From contig NC_046680.1 in NCBI RefSeq assembly GCF_009870125.1, forward strand, positions 5,456,001 through 5,520,000: 64,000 nt of DNA, given 5' to 3'. How positions within the stretch are numbered: position 1 is the stretch's first letter; each line of letters begins with the position of its first letter. Source of the DNA: Drosophila pseudoobscura (taxonomy: Eukaryota; Arthropoda; Insecta; Diptera; Drosophilidae). Position numbers and translations under genes: made by a program. Under the pieces are notes generated by a model that ran no database searches, had not been told where the DNA came from, and was given only the letters and a program-made list of their open reading frames with translations. Positions 1-11,822 of this stretch are shown here, in pieces.

Positions 1-300
1 ATTTAAATAAAGGGGGCTTAAGTGGGCTAAATTCGTTTTTTCATGTTGGAGAACAAAAACAGCAATCGCCGTAGCAATAAAATAAGTCAAGTATTTAAAA
101 CAAACAGATCAAGTAGAAAATTGATTCATTTATTGGATAAAATTATGGGGGCAGGACTGAGAGATCTACCTAGCTAGTAATAGTCGACGGAATATCAAAA
201 ACGAGGAATATGTATAATAAAACTTGAATTCGTCGGTATATTTACAGTATATTTTTAAAATAAGACGGTATTTTCCTGTATATTTCTGACTCTGAAATCG
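1..300 (-). repeat. Dispersed repeat, copy A (near-mirror of 20455-20740)
   Basis: This stretch reads almost base for base as the reverse complement of 20455-20740. Shared landmarks are the AAGGGGGCTTAAGTGGGCTA block near base 10, a CAATCGCCGTAGCAAT block near 65, the GGGGGCAGGACTGAGAGATC block near 147 and the GACGGAATATCAAAAACGAG block near 187. Similarity continues into GAATTCGTCGGTATATTT around 230-245. Related copies lie at 31.1-31.9, 52.7-53.3 and 56.2-56.6 kb. I see no coding potential and do not recognise the family. The copy may extend left of the window. Confidence 0.75.
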
Positions 301-484
301 ATCAAATGCAAAAAAATAATCGATAAGAAAATTCAAAATTTCTTGAACTTACATTTTGTTTTCTACTTTGTTCGTACTAACTCGCTCACTCATACATACA
401 AATATGAGCTGGGCATACATTGAAAAGAAACGAAATAAGGATGTTTTCGTTTGAATGAAGAATGAAAAAGAAATATACCAAAAT

Positions 485-572
485 ACCACTATCGATAGAT
501 CCGATATCAACTGGGGTCACACTGATCCCATCCCTAGGTTGAATACATAAAATAAAAAATATAAAAAAAGTG
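485..572 (+). promoter_or_regulatory. Probable distal G-alpha-s promoter: DRE plus Motif 1
   Basis: A DRE (TATCGATA) lies at about 490-497 and a Motif 1/M1BP-type element (GGTCACACT) at about 515-523, an arrangement known from fly housekeeping promoters. A possible splice donor (GTGAGT) follows near 570. A good acceptor (TTCAG) lies at about 2081-2085, in the 5' leader of the G-alpha-s coding exon. I infer a 5' UTR exon and a leader intron of about 1.5 kb. The motifs are visible; their link to G-alpha-s is inference. Confidence 0.45.
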
Positions 573-2085
573 AGTTTAGGTGGTATTAAAATGAATTTCT
601 AGAGTGACAATTTCATGCATTGCAATCCAGGGCAGGTGGAAAATGTTTGGCCATTGAAAGTCCGCTCATAACGCGGCAAGTGTCATCAAAGTATCTTTTT
701 CTGCACCTCCGAAAGTTGCTCCGATATCGTGTGTGCACCTTTGCTTTTGCTCAACCACCCAAGTTGCTCCCATGAATAAAAATGTTCGGTAACGGTAAAC
801 AATAAAACCATTGTCAAACATAGGGAACATTTTGTGTACTGTACATGCAAATATATGCCTGTGACAATAAAATCGCGCAATGATGTGATTCGCTGGCCGA
901 GGTCCGACTTAAGTTCCTTTCATCCTTAGACCCGAAATCAGTGAAAAATCGTTCGCGCATGAATTCAAAACACTATCAGATGGGTATAATATAGTTTCCA
1001 AAAGTGTCAAAGAAATGGCAAATATTCTGGGCAATATATACATATAGAGATATATGTACATACATTTATTTATGTACATCCATTCACACATGCAAACCGA
1101 GAACTTGTGTCTATATGCATATATATCCAAACACATACATCCGCACATATGTATATATGAGTAGATACACAACGATGTGTACACATATCTGTCTAATATA
1201 TGTACATATATATGTACCCGCTTAGATCCCGATGAATTTATGCACATTTATTTACAATTAAATATTCTCGACTTTCGGTTGAAGTATGTATTTTGGGTGG
1301 ACACCAATAATTAATAGATTAAACACTTCTACGCATACTCGTACATGCCTATGCGTGCATATATTAAGTACAGATATTCATATTTAAAGTAAAATGTTAA
1401 TCAAATTTTTGCCCATTTACATACATATATATCGGTAAAAAAAAAATTCGCCCACTGAATGTGTATACAAAAATATATTCATCGTACATACATGTGTATG
1501 TATTAGCTGCCTTACGGGCCTGCAGATGAAATTATGTTGGTATCTCTATGTACATGCGTACCTGCACCTTTGTATGCGCAAAAATTTCACCCGCCCTCTG
1601 CTTCACCTGTTACACTGCCCTGATGTATACGATTCGTCCTGCTACTGCTGGGTGGGGGTGCTGGGCTCTGATGTATTCGAGTGAATTATTGTAATTTTTA
1701 ATAGATTTCGGGTGTACAAGCAAACCAGCAGCATAATTTTCGGGAACATTAAAGCTCTGCTTGAGCTACGGACAATCAATCCGTGACTCACATTATAAAT
1801 TCGTGGGCAGTAGTGTCGCAGTTTCGTTTATACACACCTGCATATATACCTATGTACACACATACATATGTATAAGTACATAATAAATAAACTTTTTGTT
1901 GAAATATTCAAATGAAAAGAACATTCATTTAGATGTTAGATGGAGCTGTGCAAATATTGTTGAATGCCCGCTCAGTCCCAGTAATAGCTAAACTTTGTAA
2001 TATACTCTCTTACCAATAGTATTTATTTATATTAGGTCTGCTGAAACTAATTGAATTTATTTTTATTTATAATTCCTAAATTCAG
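573..2085. other. Non-coding stretch, probable G-alpha-s 5' UTR intron
   Basis: AT-rich, with many TACATACATATGTA-like microsatellite tracts, especially 1030-1240 and 1370-1500. The short open frames here come from these tracts and look non-coding. I see no RNA gene. Confidence 0.4.
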
Positions 2086-2292
2086 CTTTCGGCGCTTATC
2101 TATCGAAGCTGTGAGCGGACCGGACCGGTGGTGTTACTGAGATTGGAGAAGTGAACGATACATAGGAAAATTGTGTATTGACTCGAAAACTCAGCTATAC
2201 TGGAGCAGAACGGAGAAAATACAAGGGGTGCCGAGTCACCCGACGCTAACCAGGAAAATCGAGCGACGTGTTGGTGGACTCCCTGGGCTGCA

Positions 2293-4781
<2,489 letters not shown>

Positions 4782-5120
4782 GTTATCCCCCATCGCCGTA
4801 ATGCAAGTAAATAAAAATATTAATGACTTACTGTTTTAAATATAATTATCAAATGTAATTTGTATTTAAATAGTCCCTTGATTAAAAGAAAAAAAAATTC
4901 GCTGCATTTAGATCTGGTATGACCTTTCACAAAACTCAACATTAAAAGAATAATAAATAAACATGTTAATAACAATCATATTCGTTTTATTTATAATAGG
5001 TGCATTTCGTTTATTTGGCTATAATCCCTTTACATGAAGCATAATTGGAGTATCTGTATCAATTCGTGCATTCGTTCGTAGCCGTGAGCATTTACAAGCG
5101 CCTAAAATGATATCACTAGA

Positions 5121-7163
5121 CTAGACAAGTTGGTTCAGTATGCTGAAGCTGGCCGAAGCCTTGTCAATTTCATCGAAGTTCCTTTTGAGTTTGCTGGCCC
5201 AGGTGCTGTCCTTGTTATAGATGGGATCCATTCTAATAAGGTATGGCACTGCCTCCCTATGGTGGCTACTCACTACCTTCCCTGGTGCTAATCGCTCCGC
5301 ACAAGACTTAATGTTGTACTTGGTTTTAAAATCCGACTGGGTACACTCATAGCAGACGACCGTTTGTCCGTTCGTGGTGGCGATTAACCTGCAATAACAG
5401 TACATGTATTAACAAATTTTGATCATCGCTTGTTTAAACGTTACACTGTGCTGATGTAGTTTTTGATGTTTTTTTCTCAACTGTTAAAAGAATTACGAAG
5501 CACAGTCAAAAACTCACAGAAATCAATAAGTTGCATTTTAGTTTTCAGACCTTTGAAGATAGCAGGTTTCACATGTACGGATCTGTTATCTATATATGTA
5601 CATACATATGTAGTATGTATACTGCATTTGTTTCGATAGCATACGGATAAGACCTGATAACAGCAGTTTAATCTTTAATATTTGATAAGTCTGTTAGACA
5701 GTTACTACTGTGCATATGTTACTCTTTCATAGCTATGTATTTTATATGTAGAAATGAAAACACATATGTATGTATGTACATACATATACTAAACCTTTTT
5801 TTGGCTGGATTAAAGTCTAAGGGCGAGACAAAATAGTGGTCTTACAATCTTACCTTACGATAAAAGGTCCATCATATTTTTTTGATCCGGCTTACAAAAG
5901 AGAAAATATGTATTAAAAATATTTTCAAGAGTTAAGAAATGTTCTGTTAGAAGAATAATTGTACAGTAAAGAACTTGGCACGAGCCATGTGTTTCGTTTC
6001 TTTTTACGAGATATACATACATATATACTGATACATGCTTTGGAATCTAAAATATGTGAATATTACAGTAAACGTATTCTTGTTACAATAATTTAAATGA
6101 TTATACATGTATTTATATAATGCAGGAAATAAATCAATATTCTTTTTTTACTGCTTAAAAATAAAACAGTACATATAAATGCAATAATTTATTAACAAAT
6201 AGTAGCTAGATCCTTTGATATGTACACATCAAATAAGTATATTTTTTGCGTTATTTACACTTTACGCTCAAAGTATATACATATTACGGGGCTATGATCG
6301 ATGGTGCGGTCAGCATGATAAATATGGTAGGCATTGCTAGAAAATATTAGGCGCTTAGAAGCCTGCTACTATCACTCCTCTTGATTAGATGTCCTCCACC
6401 AATGCTATCTAAATTACGCTTAGACATTGCTCGCGACATCCTGTCAGACAGAGTTTCAATGTTCTTATTTTTTGTAAGCAAGATGCTTCTTAAGAAACTG
6501 TTGTAAAATTCATTTATAAAAGGTGAATTGGTTGAAATGTCATCGCTTATGAGGCTGATCGGACGAAAATTTTCGCCGTTCCCGTTACCAAATTGCTTTG
6601 ATGTTGAACGATCTGGCCGAAACAATAAATAATCCAAAAATAATTAATTACATATTAACAGTCTGGCCATTTCAAATAAAATCAAATACATTTATTAGGA
6701 TGGAGTAATATTTAAATATGTAAATCAAAAGAAATTATAGATTTTGTATATCAATGTAAGTTGTTGTATGTACATATATGTACAATATGTACATATGGAA
6801 ATATCAGACAGTCAGAGCTAAGTATAATATAATACGCATTTCCCTTACCTTCACAGAGATATTTCCCATCCATCAATTCGTCATTACTTAGATCCTGAAA
6901 TAAATAATTTAAGCAGTTTTAAAGATTATTTCATACCTATTTTTTCGGCCAAAAAAAAAATTTTCCTTGTCCATATGCCTCACGCTTGAGCGAGTACATA
7001 CTAAGGCTAACTAATATATATTTTTCTACTATAATAGTTTAACCTTTAAAATACGTACCACGCTGGGGGCTGCTCTTATAAAGTTTAAAACCGTTGTTAC
7101 AACCAACAACACAACGAGCAGATTCATATTATCAATTAAAGACCTAGTCCGACGAAACTTCAT
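5121..7163 (-). CDS. Orcokinin: Orcokinin prepropeptide, A and B forms by alternative last exons
   Basis: Neuropeptide precursor for the secretory pathway. Exon 1 (7059-7163, with a second in-frame ATG at 7127) encodes a signal peptide (MNLLVVLLVVTTVLNFIRAA). Exon 2 is 6849-6894. Form B ends in exon 6347-6612 and contains SKR, then NLDSIGGGHLI, then KR, so dibasic sites bracket the peptide; it totals 138 residues. Form A skips that exon, uses a 37-nt micro-exon (5854-5890) and ends in 5121-5388, totalling 151 residues. Its C-terminus is KR followed by NFDEIDKASASFSILNQLV. The micro-exon is needed: exon 2 ends in phase 1, the A terminal exon starts in phase 2, and the 37 nt restore the frame (junction reads KKYDGPFIV-RLIATT). 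Known fly orcokinins A and B match these peptides; as I recall the melanogaster B peptide begins with Gly where this has Asn. Confidence 0.93.
5854..5890 (-). other. Orcokinin: 37-nt micro-exon of the Orcokinin A transcript
   Basis: On the minus strand an acceptor (TTTTGTAAG) precedes 37 coding bases, followed by a GTAAGATT donor. Translated in the phase left by exon 2 it gives A-GSKKYDGPFIV and hands phase 2 to the A terminal exon, where RLIATTNG continues. Without it the joined frame meets a stop at once. Only splice consensus and frame support it, but the two fit exactly. Confidence 0.8.
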
Positions 7164-8080
7164 ATGATGAAACAATACTCCTTGGAGTGTGAAGAAAGAC
7201 TGTGCGATTCAGTCAGTCCGGTGTTCGTTTTATACTGTGTTGTGTCCGCAGATTAAAGCAGGGTGAGGGAAACACCCAAAGTAACGATAGCTTCCGACCG
7301 CTAGGAGCCCCATGTAAACGCACCCACTATTAACAGCTTAGTTGTGCGGTTTCCTTTATGCTCTTAATGCGTCACTAGCACCATATTTCAAATAATTTGT
7401 GGTAAATACTCCAACAAACAGAACAGTAGTGGTGTCAAGATTTTAGCAAACATACGTGCATTCAAACCATATGCTCATTTTTATTATATTTAGTTTTCAT
7501 TTAAGTATAGTTTGAGTTGCCTTTACAGCCAGTCTTGTATTTTGTTTGTTAATTGAGTTTTGTCGAGTTAGTGTTCCAGTCTCAGACTCTTGAATTAAAC
7601 TCGTAAAAAGGCCATAGTTAAAATCAAGTGATATGGCTTTCCAATGAATTAGTTGGCTTAAAAGGTGCGTTAGGTGTTTACATTTGAATACATATGTTGT
7701 AAAGAAATATACATATAAATAAGACTATCTCAAGTATACAAAAAGCTTATAATTCTATAGAATATTGGCATGCCTGGAAATTATGTTATTTCCAGTTATT
7801 GTTATATTGTTATTATTTTTGATTGTTATTCAATTTATACAATTATGTTGAGCTATTTTCAAAAACAACATGGATTTCATAGGAATTTGTTTTTCGAGCA
7901 ATCGTTTTTATATGTTATACAGTTTAAGTGATAGAGGCGAGTTTCATTTATCTTTCCATCGTTTTGTCTATTAATTCAAATTTGTATCCATCTTTTTTTT
8001 ATACTTTTTTCTGTCTTTCTCTCTCCCATACATATATTTATTTAGAGACTTTATATTTTTTTCCTTAAATCGACGCCTTA
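7164..8080. other. Intergenic, upstream of Orcokinin
   Basis: Orcokinin leader and promoter are expected in about 7164-7400. The rest is AT-rich. I see no gene, tRNA or recognisable repeat in it. Confidence 0.5.
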
Positions 8081-8082
8081 AG

Positions 8083-8325
8083 TTAAAAAGAAACTAAATA
8101 CCATTGGTGTGTCCATAGACCGTTATTATATATTACTTTTTTAATATGGTCTGGAATGCTCTGAATCAAACTCTTAAAAATATCTTTTGGAATACCATTC
8201 CATTCTACACGTGGAACGTTCGATAAAAGGGACAAACTAATTTTTTGGCAAACAAGTTTCATACAAATCGGTTGAACATTTGGCAAATTTGTATATATTA
8301 GATTTGACCTGTTTCCGTTCTTCAT
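8083..8325 (-). mobile_element. Tc1/mariner transposase C-terminal fragment
   Basis: An 80-residue minus-strand frame ends in VEWNGIPKDIFKSLIQSIPD followed by HIKKVIYNNG. This has the layout of the Tc1-family transposase C-terminus (W-x-x-I-P then L-V-x-S-M-P-x-R-I then a Gly-rich end). The catalytic DDE region and any terminal repeats are not visible nearby, so it is a small remnant. It directly precedes the DINE-like piece at 8.4 kb. The assignment rests on pattern only. Confidence 0.5.
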
Positions 8326-8399
8326 TATTTGTTTTAATCTGTCTTTTTTTTTCTCATACTAGCACTTGCCGTTTAACTCGCTCCCTTCCGCCGGATCAC

Positions 8400-8428
8400 G
8401 CACACTGAACGAGGTGTATGTGTGTGTG

Positions 8429-8462
<34 letters not shown>

Positions 8463-8756
8463 TTAGTAATCACGTGGATGCTGTTGATTCATATGTATGT
8501 TCTGGCTATAAGAAATTCCCGATCTGATCCAGATTCGAAAATCTGATAGATATGGCTGTTCTCTATGATTCTGATTTTGTTTTTGTTTCTCTCGTATCTT
8601 TGAAACTGTGGATGCATCAGATTTTGCGTCCTTCGTGGGGCCGGAGGGGGGCCTGGCGAAATTTTGAAACAAAACTTGTAACAGTGTGATATCATAGGGA
8701 TCTGTATTAGTCTCTTATAGTCTTTGAGATCTAGGCGCTCATGAAGACGGACAGAC
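8400..8756 (+). mobile_element. Truncated DINE-1/INE-1-like Helitron relic
   Basis: Shares successive landmarks with the longer copies at 10.5 and 45.4 kb: a TGTGCGAGAGAGAG start, GGCTATAAGAAATTCCCGATC, the CGTCCTT(C/T)GTGGGGCCGGAGG block, and the ATCTAGGCGCTCATGAAGACG end, where it stops. It lacks the GATCAAGAATATATATACTT tail of the full copies. It holds a pure (GA)n run of about 26 bp near 8433-8459. Non-coding. Confidence 0.7.
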
Positions 8757-9084
8757 AGATTGGATGGCTGGCAAGCAGCGATTTGAGCAAGCCCGGCCAC
8801 ACACGGATTTGCAAGGAATTCTTCAAGGCTTATTTTGTTACCAAGGATGACGGAATTAAAACTAATAAAAATGAAAAATGCAGACTAAAAGACGCCGTAA
8901 TATCCATTATATTGTTTCTACGCCATCAGAACGCCATCCATATTCGACACGGACACCGTGAAATAAAAATAAAACGACAATAGATTGTAGTATTTAATTT
9001 AAATAAATTATTATTAAGTTATTAATTAGCTTAAATATTAAGATAAAATTATCCGAGTTAGCTTAAGTAATCACAAATGATCCT
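8757..9084. other. Unassigned sequence
   Basis: A plus-strand frame of 80 codons spans 8741-8983. It begins inside the DINE relic and matches nothing I recognise, so I do not call it a gene. 8990-9060 is nearly pure A/T. Confidence 0.4.
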
Positions 9085-9800
9085 ATGACAAAGGTACGTC
9101 TTCTGCTTGATCCTTCCAGACCAGTTGCTTCTCGAGATCATCAACTCGAGGAAGGCTTCCAGCAGCTGGGGTTCAGCTGGTCGTTGTCGAGTTATTGGAC
9201 TCGGGATTCAGACGAAACTTGGCGAGATACCTGCTTCTGTCCACGTTCTCAATTTTTCACAGGGCATAGGGCGTGTCGTTGGCTGACTTAACATAAAACG
9301 ATTCCATCAGGTACTGCGGGGCACTGGTAGAACAGAGTCTTCAACCAACTGGAGCACTGGCAACCCCGGAAACCTATGGTAGAGCTAATAAACTCCGCAT
9401 AAAAGCGGGAAGCTCTCTAAAGGTTGCAGCTCCCGGGATCGTTGGGTTCTCCTCCATACAGCTGGGGTCCGCAGCTGCCGTAGAAGTCCAGATACCCCAT
9501 TGAACGGAACATTACTCGACCCTGAATATCCGTGAGGATAACATCAACTGTGTCCACGTATCTCTGCCACGGAGGAAGAGGGGTTAACCGGGTACAGTCC
9601 GCGTACAGTAATCCGCTTTAACTTTCGCTTCAGATAATTGGTGGTCTGACCCCCACCTCGTCGCGAAGACTGAATCCAATCAGTTGCATCATCTCATTCT
9701 GAACTATGTTCCGGTCCATTAGCTGCGCCAGGCATTTTCTAACTAGGGGAAGATTGAGCAGTAATTGAGATCGAGAATCTAGTTGGTTCTGAGTGAGTGC
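9085..9800 (-). pseudogene. Decayed pancreatic-type lipase pseudogene
   Basis: Pieces in more than one minus-strand frame read as a secreted triglyceride-lipase-family protein. They include YVDTVDVILTDIQG then MGYLDFYGSCGPQL (compare the family's VDVIHTD and GHVDFYPNGG), FYAEFISSTIGFRGCQCSSW (compare YFAESI and C-x-SW), and YVKSANDTPYA near the C-terminus (about 9280). In-frame stops interrupt these blocks and the nucleophile-serine region (GHSLGAH) is not found, so the gene is dead. The domain order is correct, so it arose from a real gene copy. Introns are not obvious; it could be retroposed or simply old. The parent gene is not in the window. Confidence 0.6.
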
Positions 9801-10084
9801 AGAAACAGTGGCAGTGACAGCTTCTTACTTCGAGTAAAGCCAGAAGGTAAAATTTTGATTGCGACACTCCAGTCATCACAAAGAAGGTCGGGTCGAACAG
9901 TCAGTTGTTTTCCCCAACCAAATAAATGCTGTTCGAGGAATCCCAATGGAAGGGTCATCCGAATCCGATCGCCCGATTCCTTTTCTTACCCAGTATGAAG
10001 AGATACGCCATTAGCTGCATTGCGCTAAAATTTATTCGAAAGTTGCTGATATTTAAAGTTTACTCTACCGATTATCTGAAGCCC

Positions 10085-10550
10085 GCGATCTGGTTTGAGC
10101 CAACTAATTACGGCGGTACCTGCCACCTCCCGTTTGCCTTTTGCTCAAACATTTCGCTACTTGCTCACTCTCTGATAAGAGAGGCAGCCTGCATTATTCC
10201 CCTAGATGTCCCTATGTCAGGGGACCCATTAAAGGAAGAAATCTAACTGCTCTGCGATCTCATGCAGAGACCTGCGGCATTCGTTTACAGTCGCAGAATT
10301 CGACGATATTGAGCCTAAAGCTTTAATAGCTGCACGAGAAGACGCACAATAGTGAGTGTCTAGGAGTAGTTTGGAGACAATAGAAATGGCCTCCTTGATG
10401 GCCACAACCTCCGCTTGGAACACACTACGGTGATACGGGAGCCTGAAGCAGTGTCTGATTTTTAACTCGTTACAGTAGACTCCGACACCCACGGGGCCGT
10501 CTAGCTTTGAGCCATCAGTGTAAAAGTGGAGTATAGAGTATAAAAACGAG
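10085..10550 (-). mobile_element. LINE fragment with RNase H domain
   Basis: The minus strand reads DGSKLDGPVGVGVYCNEL, then LPYHRSVFQAEVVAIKEAIS. This is the first half of the RNase H domain found in I, R1 and LOA-type LINEs (catalytic D of TDGS and E of F-Q-A-E). Beyond about 10240 the frame decays. Only this 3' part is present. A DINE-like element abuts it at about 10550. The LINE clade cannot be fixed from so little. Confidence 0.6.
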
Positions 10551-11650
10551 GGGGAACGTTGTGAGTTGCTGCGGACACCGCAACTCTACGGTTATACCCG
10601 ATACTAAGTCAGTATGGCTCTCCTATGGCAGACGCCGCTAATATTAAGCGACACCACAAAGAGTGCGTGCGAGAGAGACAGAAAATCAGTCTGAGCGTGA
10701 CGTCGGGCGCTGCGTAGCCACTGCAAATTGATTTGTTCCTTTTGGCTATAAAAATGATCTGATCTGATCCAGATTCAGCAATCTAATAGATATGGTCTTT
10801 ATCTATGATTCTGCGTTTTTAGTTTTCTCAAATCTGCAATATTGTGGATGCAACAGATTTTCGTCCTTTGTGGGGGCGGATGGGGGTGGGGCGAAATTCT
10901 GAGATATACGTTTTATAGTGAAATCTTAAAGGAGTGTGTGTATCAAATTTGGTTACTCTAGCCTTAATAGTCTCTGAGATTTGTGGTTGCCTCAGATTTT
11001 CGTCCTTTGCGGGGGCGGAAGGGGGTGTGGCGAAATTTGGACACGAAACGGTCAAGGTCCGATATCACAGGAGTGTGGATACCAAATTTGGTTGCTCTGG
11101 CTCTTATAGGTTCTGAGATCCTTGAACTCATATTTTGCAATTGGCAAAACCGATCATGAAAACTGTGTGTTAGTGAGTGAGACAGAGCGAGAAAGAGTGA
11201 AATTGTTTTCTTGATTCTGGCTATAATAATTATACGATCTGGTTCAGATTTTGCAGTCTGTTAGATAAAGTCATATTCGACGATTCTGCATTTTTAGTTT
11301 TCTCGTATCGTCGAAATTGTGGATGCCACAGATTTTCGCCCTTTGTGGGGACCGAAGTGGGCGGGGCAAAGTTTTGAAATATTTTTGGAGCAGTGACATA
11401 TCACAGAAGTCTGGATCCAAAACATCGTTGCTCTAGCTCTTATAGTCTTTGAGCATTAGGCGCTGAAGGGGACGGACAGACGGACGGACGGACAGACGGA
11501 CAGGGCTCAATGGACTCGGCTATTGATGCTGATCAAGAATATATATACTTTATGGGGTCGGAAACGATTCCTTCTGGACGTTACACACATCCACTTTTAC
11601 CACAAATCTAATATACCCCAATACTCATTTTGAGTATCGGGTATAAAAAT
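10547..11650 (+). mobile_element. DINE-1/INE-1-like non-autonomous Helitron, near full length
   Basis: Begins CGAGGGGGAACGTTGTGAG with a hairpin (GAGTTGC ... GCAACTC) and ends in GAGTATCGGGTATAAAAATG. It aligns along its whole length with 45372-46477. Internal landmarks are three copies of a TTTCGTCCTTTG-type block followed by GGGGGCGGA near 10.86, 11.0 and 11.33 kb, a GACGGACAGACGGACGGACG track near 11.47 kb and the GATCAAGAATATATATACTT segment near 11.53 kb. The last two are typical of INE-1/DINE-1 elements. No open frame. It lies just upstream of the Stoml2 promoter. Confidence 0.75.
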
Positions 11651-11694
11651 GAAATTTTGAATACCTGCCGAATCGAATCTTATCATTCGTTTCA

Positions 11695-11770
11695 TCGGTA
11701 TATTTAGAAAATTAAAAGGTATATTCCGGTATATTTCTGAGGGTCACACCGAATCCGCGGTCACACTAAT
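11695..11770 (+). promoter_or_regulatory. Stoml2 promoter with Motif 6-like and Motif 1 elements
   Basis: CGGTATATTT and CCGGTATATTT (Motif 6-like) occur at about 11697 and 11726, then GGTCACAC at about 11742 and GGTCACACT (Motif 1/M1BP) at about 11759. The Stoml2 ATG follows about 60 bp later. This is a typical TATA-less fly housekeeping promoter. Confidence 0.6.
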
Positions 11771-11822
11771 ATATTGTTTTCTTCTTAGTTTTTTTATATC
11801 AAAATCAGCACATTATTTTAAA

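Noticed and set aside
909-1247. Overlapping open frames on both strands
   Set aside because: Made of TACATA/CATATG microsatellite; the residues (Tyr, Ile, Cys, His) are those expected from such tracts, with no domain.
8433-8459. Repeat run considered as an array of spaced repeats (CRISPR-like)
   Set aside because: It is a pure GA microsatellite in a DINE relic, with no spacers, and the genome is eukaryotic.
8741-8983. 80-codon frame next to the DINE relic
   Set aside because: Begins inside the relic and has no recognisable domain.
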